A stretch of DNA of 64,000 nt from DATCJA01 sp963814955 (GTDB lineage Bacteria; Acidobacteriota; Vicinamibacteria; Vicinamibacterales; UBA2999): contig CAWFEX010000008.1 in NCBI GenBank assembly GCA_963814955.1, forward strand, positions 1,054,001-1,118,000, in the 5' to 3' direction. Below, piece after piece: positions 39,625-48,632 of this stretch (position 1 is its first letter; every line of letters begins with the position of its first letter). The translations under genes and the position numbers were made by a program. Under the pieces are notes generated by a model. It worked only from the letters and a program-made list of their open reading frames with translations, had not been told where the DNA came from and did no database searches.

Positions 39625-40719
39625 ATGCTTCGGGCGGCGTTGATCGGCACTTCCTCGACCGGCAAGACCACGCTTTTCCAGCTGATGACCCACGCGCCGG
39701 AGACGCCCCGCGGCAAAGGCGACGTGAATATCGGCATCTCCAGAGTTCCCGACTCCAGACTCGATGTGTTGACTGCGATGTACAACCCGCGCAAGCGCGT
39801 ACCGGCGACTGTTGAGTTCGCCGATCTCGCGGCGACCGCGCGAACGGGGATCGGAGCCCAGTCGCTTGTCGACGTAGCGCCGTACAAGAACGCGGACGCG
39901 CTCGTTCACGTGGTGCGCGCCTTTCGAAGTCCCGCGGTGCCGCATCCGTCGGGAGCCGTCGATCCCGCTCGCGACGCGCAGACCATGGAAGACGAGTTGA
40001 TCCTCGCCGATCTCGGTGTCGCCGAACGGCGTCTGGAACGCCTCGACAAAGACCTGAAGAAGACGCGATCGGCGGAACTGGAAAAAGAGCGAGATCTGCT
40101 CCAGCGCTGCCGTCAAGCACTCGAACAAGGGACACCGCTGCGCGCTCTCGAGCTCACCGGAGACGACCTGAAGCGCCTTCGCGGCTTCCAGTTGCTGTCG
40201 GCCAAGCCGCTCCTTGTCGTCATCAACCTCGACGAACAGGATCTTCCATCGGTCGGCGCGAGCGTCGAACGCGCCGCCGAGCAGACCGGATTGACCGCGT
40301 TCCTGGCTCGCGCTGCAACACGCGCGGTGGTGCTGTGTGCCACGATCGAGCTCGAGATTTCGCAGCTCGATTCGAATGATGCGGCGGCGTTCCTGGCGGA
40401 TCTGGGCCTCGAGGAGTCAGGACTCGACCGCGTCATTCGCGCGACCTACGACCTCCTCGGATACATCTCGTTCTTCACCGTCGGCGAGGACGAATGCCGT
40501 GCGTGGTCAATTGCGCGCGGCACGTCGGCGCAGGAAGCGGCAGGCGAGATTCACACCGACATCCAGCGCGGTTTCATCCGCGCCGAAGTGGTCGCGTACG
40601 ACGCACTGGTCACGCGAGGGTCGATGCACGCATGCCGGGAGCACGGCGAAGTCCGACTGGAGGGCAAGGAGCATGTCGTCCAGGACGGCGATATCATCAA
40701 TTTCCGATTTGCCACCTAG
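39625..40719 (+). CDS. Divergent YchF-like GTPase/ATPase with DUF933 (TGS-like) domain
   Basis: 364 residues, the usual YchF length. N-terminal P-loop GTSSTGKTTLF in place of the standard GLPNVGKSTLF; the switch II region reads EFADLAATART where YchF normally has DxAG. A coiled-coil hairpin (about 110-165) precedes NLDEQD, equivalent to the NxxE specificity motif that gives YchF its ATP preference. The C-terminal DUF933/TGS domain is well kept (YISFFTVGEDECRAW, GFIRAEVVAYDAL, VQDGDIINFRF). YchF proteins bind ribosomes and respond to oxidative stress. This is a diverged paralogue type with altered nucleotide site. Confidence 0.8.
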   Translation: MLRAALIGTSSTGKTTLFQLMTHAPETPRGKGDVNIGISRVPDSRLDVLTAMYNPRKRVPATVEFADLAATARTGIGAQSLVDVAPYKNADALVHVVRAFRSPAVPHPSGAVDPARDAQTMEDELILADLGVAERRLERLDKDLKKTRSAELEKERDLLQRCRQALEQGTPLRALELTGDDLKRLRGFQLLSAKPLLVVINLDEQDLPSVGASVERAAEQTGLTAFLARAATRAVVLCATIELEISQLDSNDAAAFLADLGLEESGLDRVIRATYDLLGYISFFTVGEDECRAWSIARGTSAQEAAGEIHTDIQRGFIRAEVVAYDALVTRGSMHACREHGEVRLEGKEHVVQDGDIINFRFAT

Positions 40720-41761
40720 ATCAGACGTCAGACGGATCATCGTCGCCGATGCCCAGGTGCCGTTTGTCGAGGGCGGCGCCGAACTGCACGTCAGGTCACT
40801 GATCGAGCAGCTCCGGCGGCGCGGGTACGAGGTCGACAAGGTCGCGATTCCATTTCGCGGTCAACCGAAATCGGAGATCCTCGCGCAGGCGGCAGCGTGG
40901 CGCTTGCTCGATCTGTCGTCGAATAACCTGGCCCCCGTCGACCTGTTGATCGCGACGCGCTTTCCCTCGTATTTCGCACGGCATCCGCGCAAGGTGGCGT
41001 GGGTCATTCATCAGCACCGCGCCGCATACGAGCTGTGCGGCACGCCGTATAGCGACTTCGACCACAACGAAGCCGATGTCGGATTGAGACGCAATCTGAT
41101 CGATCTCGATCGCCGGATGCTCGCGGAATGCCGACATGTGTTCACGAACGCGGAGAACACCGCGCGCCGGCTCGAACGGTTCAACGGCGTCACAGCACGG
41201 GCGTTGTACCATCCTCCACCACTGGCCGATCGGCTCCGCCCTGGTGAGTTCGGCGATTACGTCCTGCTCGTCGGACGGCTCGAACCGGTCAAGCGACCCG
41301 AGCTGGCCATCCGAGCCATGGCGCACGTGTCACCACCGCTCCGGCTGATCGTTGTCGGCCAGGGATCGCAGCGCGACTCCGCCGAACGGGCGGCGGCGCA
41401 ACTGGGCATCGCGGACCGTATCGTCTTTGTCGGCAGCGCCAGTGGCGACGATCTCGTCGCCTTGTACGCAAGCGCCCTGGCAGTCGTCTACGTGCCTTTC
41501 GATGAAGACTACGGGTACGTGACGCTGGAAGCGTTTCTCGCCGGCAAGCCGGTGATCACCGCTACGGATTCAGGTGGGACCCTCGAGTTCGCATGCGACG
41601 GCGAGAACGGCTATGTTTGCGTGCCGGATCCCGAGGTCATCGGCCGCGCAATCACGGAGCTCGCCCAAAACCGGCAGCGTGCGAAGCAGCTTGGCGAGCA
41701 CGGGCGCGCGCGCGCGACACAGATCACATGGGAAGGCGTCGTGGAGCAGCTCGTTGGCTGA
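40673..41761 (+). CDS. Glycosyltransferase family 4 (GT-B)
   Basis: 362 residues from ATG 40673, supported by GGAGGG about 8 nt upstream although it overlaps the previous gene by 47 bp; a TTG at 40709 is possible. GT-B fold with an N-terminal acceptor domain (FVEGGAELHVRSLIEQLRRRG) and a C-terminal nucleotide-sugar domain with VGRLEPVKRPELAI, FVGSASGDDLVALY and the donor-binding EDYGYVTLEAFLAGKPVI (E-x7-E). Cytoplasmic, transfers a sugar to a lipid or glycan acceptor. First of a six-gene glycan cluster. Confidence 0.85.
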   Translation: MSSRTAISSISDLPPRSDVRRIIVADAQVPFVEGGAELHVRSLIEQLRRRGYEVDKVAIPFRGQPKSEILAQAAAWRLLDLSSNNLAPVDLLIATRFPSYFARHPRKVAWVIHQHRAAYELCGTPYSDFDHNEADVGLRRNLIDLDRRMLAECRHVFTNAENTARRLERFNGVTARALYHPPPLADRLRPGEFGDYVLLVGRLEPVKRPELAIRAMAHVSPPLRLIVVGQGSQRDSAERAAAQLGIADRIVFVGSASGDDLVALYASALAVVYVPFDEDYGYVTLEAFLAGKPVITATDSGGTLEFACDGENGYVCVPDPEVIGRAITELAQNRQRAKQLGEHGRARATQITWEGVVEQLVG

Positions 41762-42636
41762 GCCGTCAGCAGTCTCCGTCGTCGTTCCGGCGCTCGATGA
41801 AGCCGCCACCATCAGCACCGTCGTTGTGCGCCTTCGCGCATCGGCGCCATGGCGTGAAGTCATCGTCGTCGACGACGGATCGAGTGACGGAACGGCCGAC
41901 GTGGCGCGCGCGGCGGGCGCATGCGTGATCAGACACCCGTACAACAAGGGCAACGGCGCCGCGGTAAAAACCGGAATCCGCCATGCCTCGGGCGAGTTCG
42001 TCCTGATCCTCGACGGCGACGGCCAGCATTCGCCCGATGATGCGCGGCGCATCGTCGAACGTCTTGGCGAGTGACGATCTGGTGATCGGGGCCCGCTCCC
42101 CGACCAGCCACGCGTCGCTTCGCCGTCGCGCGGGGAACGGGATGCTGAACCTTCTCGCGGGCTACCTCACGGGCAGGCCGATCCCCGATCTCACTTCCGG
42201 TTTTCGGGCGGCACGCCGCGAGTGTTTGCGCGAGTTCATGCACCTCCTCCCAAACGGGTTCTCGACGCCCACTACCACGACGCTGGCATTCATGCGAGCG
42301 GGGTACAGTGTCGCCTTCGAGCCGGTCGATGCGCGACGACGCACAGGGCACTCCAAGATTCGATTCGCCAGCGATGGCGCGAAATTCTTGCTGATTCTGC
42401 TGAAGATTGTCACCGTGTTCAGCCCTCTGCGAATCTTCGTCCCCATCAGTGTCGTATCTTTCACGGTCGGAGCGCTGTACGGCGTAGCAAACGCGATCGC
42501 GTACGGCAGAATTCCCAACGGCGCCGTGCTGCTGATTCTGTTCGCCGCGCTCGTGCTGCTGGTAGGGCTCGTATCGGAGCAGGTGTCAGCACTCCGGTTC
42601 GTCGCACCACCCGCATGGCGCGAGCCTGAGGACTAG
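41754..42636 (+). CDS. Membrane-anchored GT2 glycosyltransferase (DPM1-like), frameshifted
   Basis: Starts at TTG 41754, which overlaps the previous stop by eight bases and has GGAG 7 nt upstream. The GT-A half reads SVVVPALDEAATIS, VVDDGSSDGTADVA and LILDGDGQHSPDD, then stops at 42074. The next frame continues directly with DDLVIGARSPTSHASLRRRAG, LTSGFRAARRECL and two C-terminal transmembrane helices. Removing one base at GGCGAGT (42066-42072) restores a protein of about 293 residues of the dolichyl/polyprenyl-phosphate sugar synthase type. All catalytic aspartates are in the first part. Confidence 0.75.
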
Positions 42637-42646
42637 AAACCGCACA

Positions 42647-43357
42647 ATGACGCGGCCCATCGTCATTGTCCCCACCTATAACGAGCGCGATAACCTGAGC
42701 CTCATGGTCAACGCGCTCCTGCGGACGCCAGACCTGAAGATCCTCGTCGTGGACGATGGGTCGCCGGATGGGACAGGCGATCTCGCGGATGCGATTGCCC
42801 GCAGCTCCGGTGGCCGCGTTTCCGTGCTCCGCAGGACCGGAACGCGCGGTCTGGGCCTATCTTATGTGGACGGCATGCAGTGGGCGCTGCAGACGGATGC
42901 GACGGCGATCTGTCAGATGGACGCTGACTTTTCGCACGATCCGGCCGACGTCCCACGCCTGATTGCTCATGCGGAGACCGCGGACCTGGTTATCGGGTCC
43001 CGATATGTGCCTGGAGGGCGGATCAAGAACTGGCCCACGCGACGGCTCGTGCTGAGCGCGTTCGCGAATTTCTACGTGCGCACGATCACGCGGTTGAAGC
43101 CTCGTGATTCCACGAGTGGCTTCCGCTGTTGGCGCCGGGAAGCGCTGCTGCGGCTGCCACTCCATCAGATCGCGGCCAATGGGTACGCGTTTCAGGTAGA
43201 GATGGCGTGGGAAGCCACAGCCGCAGGCTGCCGGATCGTTGAGGTTCCCATCACGTTCGTCGAACGATGCCAGGGCGTTTCCAAGCTCTCGTTGCCGGTC
43301 GTGGTCGAATCCATGCTCCTGCCATGGCGTCTTGCGGCGCGCCGTGTGATCCGTTGA
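42647..43357 (+). CDS. Polyprenol monophosphomannose synthase-like GT2
   Basis: 236 residues with no membrane segment, matching soluble DPM1/Ppm1. N-terminal VIVPTYNERDNL, VVDDGSPDGTGDLA, QMDADFSHDPADVPRL (DAD metal site), GSRYVPGGRIKNWP and the STSGFRCWRREALL motif are diagnostic. It charges a polyprenyl phosphate with a hexose, probably mannose from GDP-Man, for use by periplasmic transferases. Next gene after the frameshifted GT2, same direction. Confidence 0.88.
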   Translation: MTRPIVIVPTYNERDNLSLMVNALLRTPDLKILVVDDGSPDGTGDLADAIARSSGGRVSVLRRTGTRGLGLSYVDGMQWALQTDATAICQMDADFSHDPADVPRLIAHAETADLVIGSRYVPGGRIKNWPTRRLVLSAFANFYVRTITRLKPRDSTSGFRCWRREALLRLPLHQIAANGYAFQVEMAWEATAAGCRIVEVPITFVERCQGVSKLSLPVVVESMLLPWRLAARRVIR

Positions 43358-43403
43358 AATCCTTGTCGGGAAAATCCCTTCCGGGCTACGATGCTCGCGT
43401 TTC

Positions 43404-44204
43404 GTGAAACCTCCTGACAATCCGCGGCCGCCCGGCGTGAGCTTTTTCTTTCCTGCCTACAACGATGGCGGCACCATTGCGAGCCTCGTCATCAGGGCGG
43501 TCCAGGTCGCGGCGCGTCTGACGCCGGATTTCGAGGTAATTGTCGTCAACGACGGCAGCGAGGACGCCACTCGAGAGATCGCCGACGAGCTGGCGCGGAC
43601 CTACCCGCAGGTTCGTGCGATCCACCATCCACGCAATCGGGGGTACGGAGGGGCGCTGCGAACCGGATTTGCAGCCGCAACCAAGGATCTCATCGCCTAC
43701 ACCGACGGCGACGCCCAGTACGATCCAACAGAGCTCGACGTGCTGTGGCAGCGTCTCACGCCCGACGTGGACGTGGTCACGGGATACAAGATCAGCCGGT
43801 CGGACCCGCTCCATCGGATCGTCATCGGACGCGTCTACCACCATACGGTGAAGCTGATGTTCGGGCTTCGCGTCCGCGACGTCGATTGCGATTTCCGTCT
43901 CATGCGGCGCGAAGTGTTCGATCGAGTCCGTCTGGAACGCAATACCGGAGTGATCTGTCTCGAGATGATGCGAAAGGTCCAGGATGCGGGCTTTCGCACG
44001 GTCGAAGTGCCCGTGCACCACTATCATCGGGCCCACGGCCGTTCGCAGTTCTTTAACTTCCGGCGCGTCTTCTGGACCGGCATCGACGTGCTCAAGCTGT
44101 GGATTCATCTCGTCATCCTCGGCCGTGGACGGCAAGCCGCCCCCGTCCTGTTCCGCAATCCAACAATCAGCTCCTCGGTGCCGCCGGAATCATTGAAGAG
44201 ATGA
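43404..44204 (+). CDS. GT2 glycosyltransferase
   Basis: 266 residues from GTG. GT-A signatures: SFFFPAYNDGGTIASL, VVNDGSEDATREIA, AYTDGDAQYDPTEL (DxD-type) and DVDCDFRLMRREVFD. The C-terminal part (GRSQFFNFRRVFWTGIDVLKLWIHLVIL) has one hydrophobic segment. The type is that of polyprenyl-phosphate glycosyltransferases such as GtrB/Ppm relatives. Its stop overlaps the next SDR gene by four bases, so they are coupled. Confidence 0.85.
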   Translation: MKPPDNPRPPGVSFFFPAYNDGGTIASLVIRAVQVAARLTPDFEVIVVNDGSEDATREIADELARTYPQVRAIHHPRNRGYGGALRTGFAAATKDLIAYTDGDAQYDPTELDVLWQRLTPDVDVVTGYKISRSDPLHRIVIGRVYHHTVKLMFGLRVRDVDCDFRLMRREVFDRVRLERNTGVICLEMMRKVQDAGFRTVEVPVHHYHRAHGRSQFFNFRRVFWTGIDVLKLWIHLVILGRGRQAAPVLFRNPTISSSVPPESLKR

Positions 44205-45247
44205 ACGGCTCGTCTGCAACGGGCGGAATCGATTACCGCGCGTTCTATCGAGAGCGCCGTGTGATGATTACCGGCGGTCTCGGATTCATCGGCAGCACAC
44301 TCGCGCATCGACTCGTCGACCTCGGAGCGCGCGTCCTCGTTGTCGACCCGCTGATTCCCGAGTACGGCGGCAATCTGTTCAACATCGCGGGCATCGAAGA
44401 TCGGATCCGCGTGAACATCGCCGACGTCCGGCAGCAGAGCACGATGAACTATCTCGTGCGCGACCAGGACGTGATCTTCAACCTCGCGGGCCAGGTGAGC
44501 CACATCGACAGCATGCAGGATCCGTACACGGATCTCGAGATCAACTGCCGCAGCCAGCTGTTCATCCTCGAGGCTTGCCGGCGCAACAATCCGGCAGTCA
44601 AGGTTGTGTTTGCGGGAACCAGACAGGTATACGGCCGCCCCGAAACGCTGCCGGTTACCGAGCAGCACCTCGTCAACCCGACCGATGTCAATGGCATCAA
44701 CAAAGCCGCGGGGGAGTACTACCACCTGCTGTACAACAACGTGTTCGGCGTCCGCGCCTGCTCGCTGCGCCTGACGAACGTCTACGGGCCACGCCAGTTG
44801 ATCAAGCACAATCGCCAGGGCTTCATCGCATGGTTCATCCGGCTGGCGATTGAGAATCGCGAGATTCAGATTTATGGCGACGGGTCGCAGCTGCGCGACT
44901 TCGTCTACGTTGACGACGCCGCCGACGCATTCCTGCGGGCTGGGGCGACCGACGCGTCGAACGGGCAGGTATTCAACGTGGGGGGCATGGAGCCGGTCTC
45001 CCATCGTGACCTGGTGGAACTGCTCGTGTGCGTCGCCGGCAGCGGTCGCTACCGGTTCGTCGAATGGCCCCCTGAAAAGAAGGCCATCGATATCGGCGAC
45101 TTCTACGCCGATTCATCGCGTATCGGGCGGGTGCTCGGCTGGAGACCGATGACACCGCTGCGCCAGGGCCTTCAGCGCACGATAGAGTTTTATCGAGCGC
45201 ACCTTCACGAGTACGTACCGACGGCTGAAACGCCGGTTTCGTTGTGA
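44201..45247 (+). CDS. NAD-dependent sugar epimerase/dehydratase (extended SDR) lacking the usual active-site tyrosine
   Basis: 348 residues from ATG 44201. Rossmann motif MITGGLGFIGSTLAHRL, FNLAGQVSHIDS, VFAGTRQVYGRP, and RLTNVYGPRQL are clear extended-SDR features for nucleotide-sugar substrates. The catalytic YxxxK reads NGINK within PTDVNGINKAAGEYYHLLY, so the proton-donor tyrosine is replaced by asparagine while the lysine is kept; another tyrosine pair follows at GEYY. It may use a different acid or catalyse a reaction without Tyr. Coupled to genes on both sides. Confidence 0.82.
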   Translation: MNGSSATGGIDYRAFYRERRVMITGGLGFIGSTLAHRLVDLGARVLVVDPLIPEYGGNLFNIAGIEDRIRVNIADVRQQSTMNYLVRDQDVIFNLAGQVSHIDSMQDPYTDLEINCRSQLFILEACRRNNPAVKVVFAGTRQVYGRPETLPVTEQHLVNPTDVNGINKAAGEYYHLLYNNVFGVRACSLRLTNVYGPRQLIKHNRQGFIAWFIRLAIENREIQIYGDGSQLRDFVYVDDAADAFLRAGATDASNGQVFNVGGMEPVSHRDLVELLVCVAGSGRYRFVEWPPEKKAIDIGDFYADSSRIGRVLGWRPMTPLRQGLQRTIEFYRAHLHEYVPTAETPVSL

Positions 45248-46206
45248 AAGCCCTGATCACCGGTGGGGCCGGCTTCATCGGTTCGCACCTCGCAGAACGC
45301 CTCCTCGAACTCGGACACGACGTGCTCGTGCTCGACAACCTGTCGACCGGGTCGATCGAGAACATCACGCACCTCAAGGGCCACAAGAAGTTCTCGTACG
45401 TCATCGATTCGGTCACGAGCGAGTCGCTCCTCGCGGAGATGGTCGACAGCAGCGACGTGGTCTTCCATCTTGCCGCCGCCGTTGGCGTAAAGCTCATCGT
45501 CGAGCAGCCGGTGCACACGATTGAGACAAACGTTCATGGCACGGAGGTCGTCCTCAAGCACGCGAACAAGAAGAAGAAGCTGGTCTTCATCGCCTCGACG
45601 TCGGAGGTGTACGGCAAGAGCGCCGACGTGCCGTTCCGGGAGAGCGCCGACGTCGTTCTGGGACCGTCCGTAAAGCACCGGTGGGCATACGCGTGCAGCA
45701 AGCTGATCGACGAATTCCTGGCGCTTGCGTACTGGAAGGAAAAGAAGCTGCCGGTCGTCATCGTCCGGTTGTTCAACACGGTCGGCCCGCGGCAGACGGG
45801 CCAATACGGGATGGTGTTGCCAACCTTCGTTCGTCAGGCGCTGTCCGGTCATCCCATCACCGTGTTCGGCGATGGCATGCAGTCGCGCAGTTTTACCTAC
45901 GTGAGCGACGTCGTGGACGCCTTGATTGCGCTGTCGTCGGAGCGGCGGGCCATTGGCGAGGTGTTCAATATCGGCAACACCGGTGAGATTTCGATTGGCG
46001 AGCTGGCGCAACGCGTCAAGACCATGACTGGAAGCGATTCGCCCATTCGACTGATTCCCTACGATGAAGCGTACGAGGCCGGGTTCGAAGACATGCCCCG
46101 CCGCGTCCCGGACATCAGCAAGCTGCGAGCGCTGATTGGGTACGAGCCCCGTGTAGCACTCGACGAAATCATCCGGCGTGTCATCGACCATATGCGCGAG
46201 CGTTGA
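45244..46206 (+). CDS. NAD-dependent nucleotide-sugar epimerase/decarboxylase (extended SDR)
   Basis: 320 residues, GTG start overlapping the previous stop by four bases. ITGGAGFIGSHLAERLL binds NAD, DNLSTGSIENI, FHLAAAVGVKLIVEQP, the catalytic YACSK and RLFNTVGPRQTGQYG. The VGVKLIVEQPVHTIETNV and FNTVGPRQ segments are like UDP-glucuronate decarboxylase and UDP-glucuronate/UDP-glucose 4-epimerases. It supplies an activated sugar for the preceding glycosyltransferases. Unlike its neighbour, the active-site tyrosine is present. Confidence 0.87.
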   Translation: MKALITGGAGFIGSHLAERLLELGHDVLVLDNLSTGSIENITHLKGHKKFSYVIDSVTSESLLAEMVDSSDVVFHLAAAVGVKLIVEQPVHTIETNVHGTEVVLKHANKKKKLVFIASTSEVYGKSADVPFRESADVVLGPSVKHRWAYACSKLIDEFLALAYWKEKKLPVVIVRLFNTVGPRQTGQYGMVLPTFVRQALSGHPITVFGDGMQSRSFTYVSDVVDALIALSSERRAIGEVFNIGNTGEISIGELAQRVKTMTGSDSPIRLIPYDEAYEAGFEDMPRRVPDISKLRALIGYEPRVALDEIIRRVIDHMRER

Positions 46207-46293
46207 CGCGCTGCGCTGCCGACCGTAATTCGTAACACGCCGCGCTGCCGCTTGCCCCCGCTGGCACTGGCGATCGGCGTATACTTGTTGCCC

Positions 46294-47067
46294 ATGGGTA
46301 TCCGAGTGGCTGTCACGGCGGCTCTTCTCCTGTCGTCGGCGTTGCCCGCCATTGCACAGCAGCCCGTCACCCTTCAATTCAGCTCAGGCCGGGTCACACT
46401 CCGGGCCCAGAACGCGCCAGTCCGAACGATTCTTGCCGAGTGGGCGCGGCTCGGCGGCGCAACGGTCGTAAATGGAGAGCGGGTCGCCGGCCAACCGGTG
46501 ACGCTCGAACTGACGGACGTGACGGAGCGTCAGGCGCTCGATGTCATCCTGCGAGGAGTCGCAGGTTACATGCTCGCTCCGCGCCGCTCGGGATCGATGG
46601 GCGCATCGTCGTTCGATCGCATCATGATCCTGCCCTCGAGTGAGGCGCCACGAAATCCGCCGCCGGCCGCTGCCGCGGCCGGCCTTCGCCCCGTGGTGCC
46701 GCGGCCCGCGATCGTCGCGCGTCCTCCTCAACCGGTGTTGAACGAGCCGGAGGATTCGGAGCCAGAGGCGATATCCGATGACCCGGAACCACCGGTCAAT
46801 CCACCTGGGGTCGCCGGCAACCCTCCGCGGCTTGTGCCGCCGACGCTCGTCAGACCTGTTCCCGGCAACGATTCAGCAGAGGACGAACCCGACGCGGATA
46901 ACGAAGGAACGCCCACCACCGCCGCGCCCGGCTCCGTGCCCACACCATCGAATCCGTTCGGCGTTCCAGTCGGATCGTCCGCAACGCCAGGCGTCATATC
47001 GCCGGCGCCGCGACCGCAACAATCGCAGCAGCCGCAACGGCCGCCTGGGGCAAACCGCGTACAATAG
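46294..47067 (+). CDS. Secreted STN-domain protein with proline-rich tail
   Basis: 257 residues from ATG 46294. Signal peptide MGIRVAVTAALLLSSALPAIAQQ. Residues about 25-100 form a secretin/TonB short N-terminal (STN)-like domain: VTLRAQNAPVRTILAEWARL and VTLELTDVTERQALDVILRG. The rest (about 120-257) is low-complexity Pro/Ala/Asp/Glu, probably disordered and spanning the periplasm. STN domains occur in secretins and TonB transducers; here it stands alone, so a peptidoglycan or pilus accessory role is only a guess. A TATACT at 46280-46285, eight bases before the ATG, suggests an almost leaderless transcript. Confidence 0.65.
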   Translation: MGIRVAVTAALLLSSALPAIAQQPVTLQFSSGRVTLRAQNAPVRTILAEWARLGGATVVNGERVAGQPVTLELTDVTERQALDVILRGVAGYMLAPRRSGSMGASSFDRIMILPSSEAPRNPPPAAAAAGLRPVVPRPAIVARPPQPVLNEPEDSEPEAISDDPEPPVNPPGVAGNPPRLVPPTLVRPVPGNDSAEDEPDADNEGTPTTAAPGSVPTPSNPFGVPVGSSATPGVISPAPRPQQSQQPQRPPGANRVQ

Positions 47068-47105
47068 ATCCAGCGTCGCGCCGTGCCGCGACGCATCCCT
47101 CTTTC

Positions 47106-48150
47106 ATGTCAGAAATCGATCGTTTCAGACCGGACGATCGTCGCGGTGTGGAAACGCTGTACCGCCGCACGCACGGTCCTGACGCGGCCGAGGCACACCG
47201 TCTCCGGTGGGAGTGGCAGCACCGGCGCAACCCGAACAATCGGACTGGCGAGCCGGGCATCTGGGTGGCCCGCGAAGGACCAACCGTTGTCGGGCAGTAC
47301 CCGACGCTGCCCGTGCGCATCTCGCTGCGAGCGCTCGAAGTGGATGGCGCGTGGGGCACCGGTGCGCTGGTGGCACCCGAACGCGACAGCCAGGGCATCG
47401 ACGAGGCGCTGGTGCGCGCGTGGGACCGGAACACCGGTGCGGTACTTACGCTCGGCACCGCGGCGAGAGGTGCGCTCGATGCTCGAGCGCCTGCATTGGC
47501 CGCCGTCTCATGTGCTGCCGTGCGTCGTGAAGCCGCTGACGCGGCGCGCGATACGCCTGCCCCACTGGCCGATGGCGCTCAATCGCGTCGTGTCCGCGCT
47601 CACTCTTCCTGTAATCCGGATCGTCGCCAGGTCTCGGCCGCTTCGCGCAGAGTGTGAGCCCATTCGCCGATTCGATTCGGCGTTCACGGCGCTCTGGGAT
47701 CGGCTCGCACCGAAATTCGACCTCGCGGTTCGCCGCGACGCTCCGTACTTGAACTGGCGGTATATCGAACCGCCGCACGTCCGATACTCTGTTGTCGCAT
47801 TACGGCGTCAGGGGGAGCTTCACGGCTATGCGGTTTACCGCCACCGTCACGAGCCGTTCGGCCGGGTTACTCTGCTGGTCGACTTCCTCGTCGATCCCGA
47901 CGACGTGGCGGGACTGAAGACGCTGTTGCGGTGGGTCGATCGAGCGGCGCGTGCGGAAGATGCGGACAAGATCCGCTGCCACGTGATGAGCGGCGCATTC
48001 CGGCGCGTGCTGCGTCGCAATGGATATTTCACCGTGAAGTCGACGCTTGAAGTCGGCGTCAAAGTGAACGCCGTACAGGTCCCGAAGGGGTTCTACGACG
48101 ACACTGACGGCTGGCACATTACCTACGGCGACTCTGATCAGGATCATTGA
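47106..48150 (+). CDS. GNAT-family N-acetyltransferase, frameshifted
   Basis: The first half begins MSEIDRFRPDDRRGVETLYRR and has EPGIWVAREGPTVVGQYPTLP and GTGALVAPERDSQGI, the acetyl-CoA binding region of an N-terminal GNAT domain, up to about 47460. The second half continues one frame over from EVRSMLERLHWPPSHVLPCV to the stop at 48150, with YLNWRYIEPPHVRYSVVALR and GYAVYRHRHEP. An extra base at GGCGAGAGG (47462-47470) reconciles them into about 347 residues. Such proteins often lie in glycan clusters and may acylate amino sugars, but the acceptor is unknown. Confidence 0.7.
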
Positions 48151-48182
48151 CAGCGGGTTTACGCGGACCCGCGTGCGGACGC

Positions 48183-48632
48183 ATGGGACTCACCGATAAA
48201 GTCAACGCCGACATCGCCGCAGCCATGAAAGCCAGGGCCGCCGGCCGCCTTTCCGCGCTGCGGATGGTGAAGGCTGCCATCATGAACAAAGGCGTCGAGA
48301 AGGGCCGCGATCTCGAGGACGCCGAAGTCGTCCAGGTGATCACGAGTCTCGTCAAGCAGCGCCGCGACTCCATCGAGCAGTTTTCGAAGGCCGGACGTGG
48401 TGATCTTGTAGAGAAAGAGACCGCCGAGATCGCCGTTCTCGAGGAATTTCTTCCGCCGGCGGCGTCGCCTGAGGATATTGAAGCAGCGGTGGTTGCCGCT
48501 ATCGCCGAGACGGGTGCCACCTCGCCGAAGGACATCGGCAAAGTAATGAAAGCCGTGATGCCAAAGCTGGCCGGCAAGAATGCCGACGGCCGGACCATCA
48601 ACGAGGCGGTCCGCCGCAAGCTTGGCGCCTAA
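48183..48632 (+). CDS. YqeY/GatB-like protein
   Basis: 149 residues from ATG 48183 (MGLTDKVNADIAAAMKAR). All-helical protein of the YqeY family, related to the tail domain of GatB: RLSALRMVKAAIMNK, RRDSIEQFSKAGR, EIAVLEEFLPPAAS and the C-terminal GKVMKAVMPKLAGKNADGRTINEAVRRKL. The domain binds tRNA in amidotransferases; the stand-alone role is unsettled. YqeY genes commonly lie beside dnaG-rpoD; here it precedes murJ and overlaps its start. Confidence 0.88.
   Translation: MGLTDKVNADIAAAMKARAAGRLSALRMVKAAIMNKGVEKGRDLEDAEVVQVITSLVKQRRDSIEQFSKAGRGDLVEKETAEIAVLEEFLPPAASPEDIEAAVVAAIAETGATSPKDIGKVMKAVMPKLAGKNADGRTINEAVRRKLGA

Noticed and set aside
39490..40128. Minus-strand frame ending with SDPG repeats
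   Set aside because: Antisense to the YchF-like gene; the apparent peptide repeat is just translation of the GGTCAGACC palindromes.
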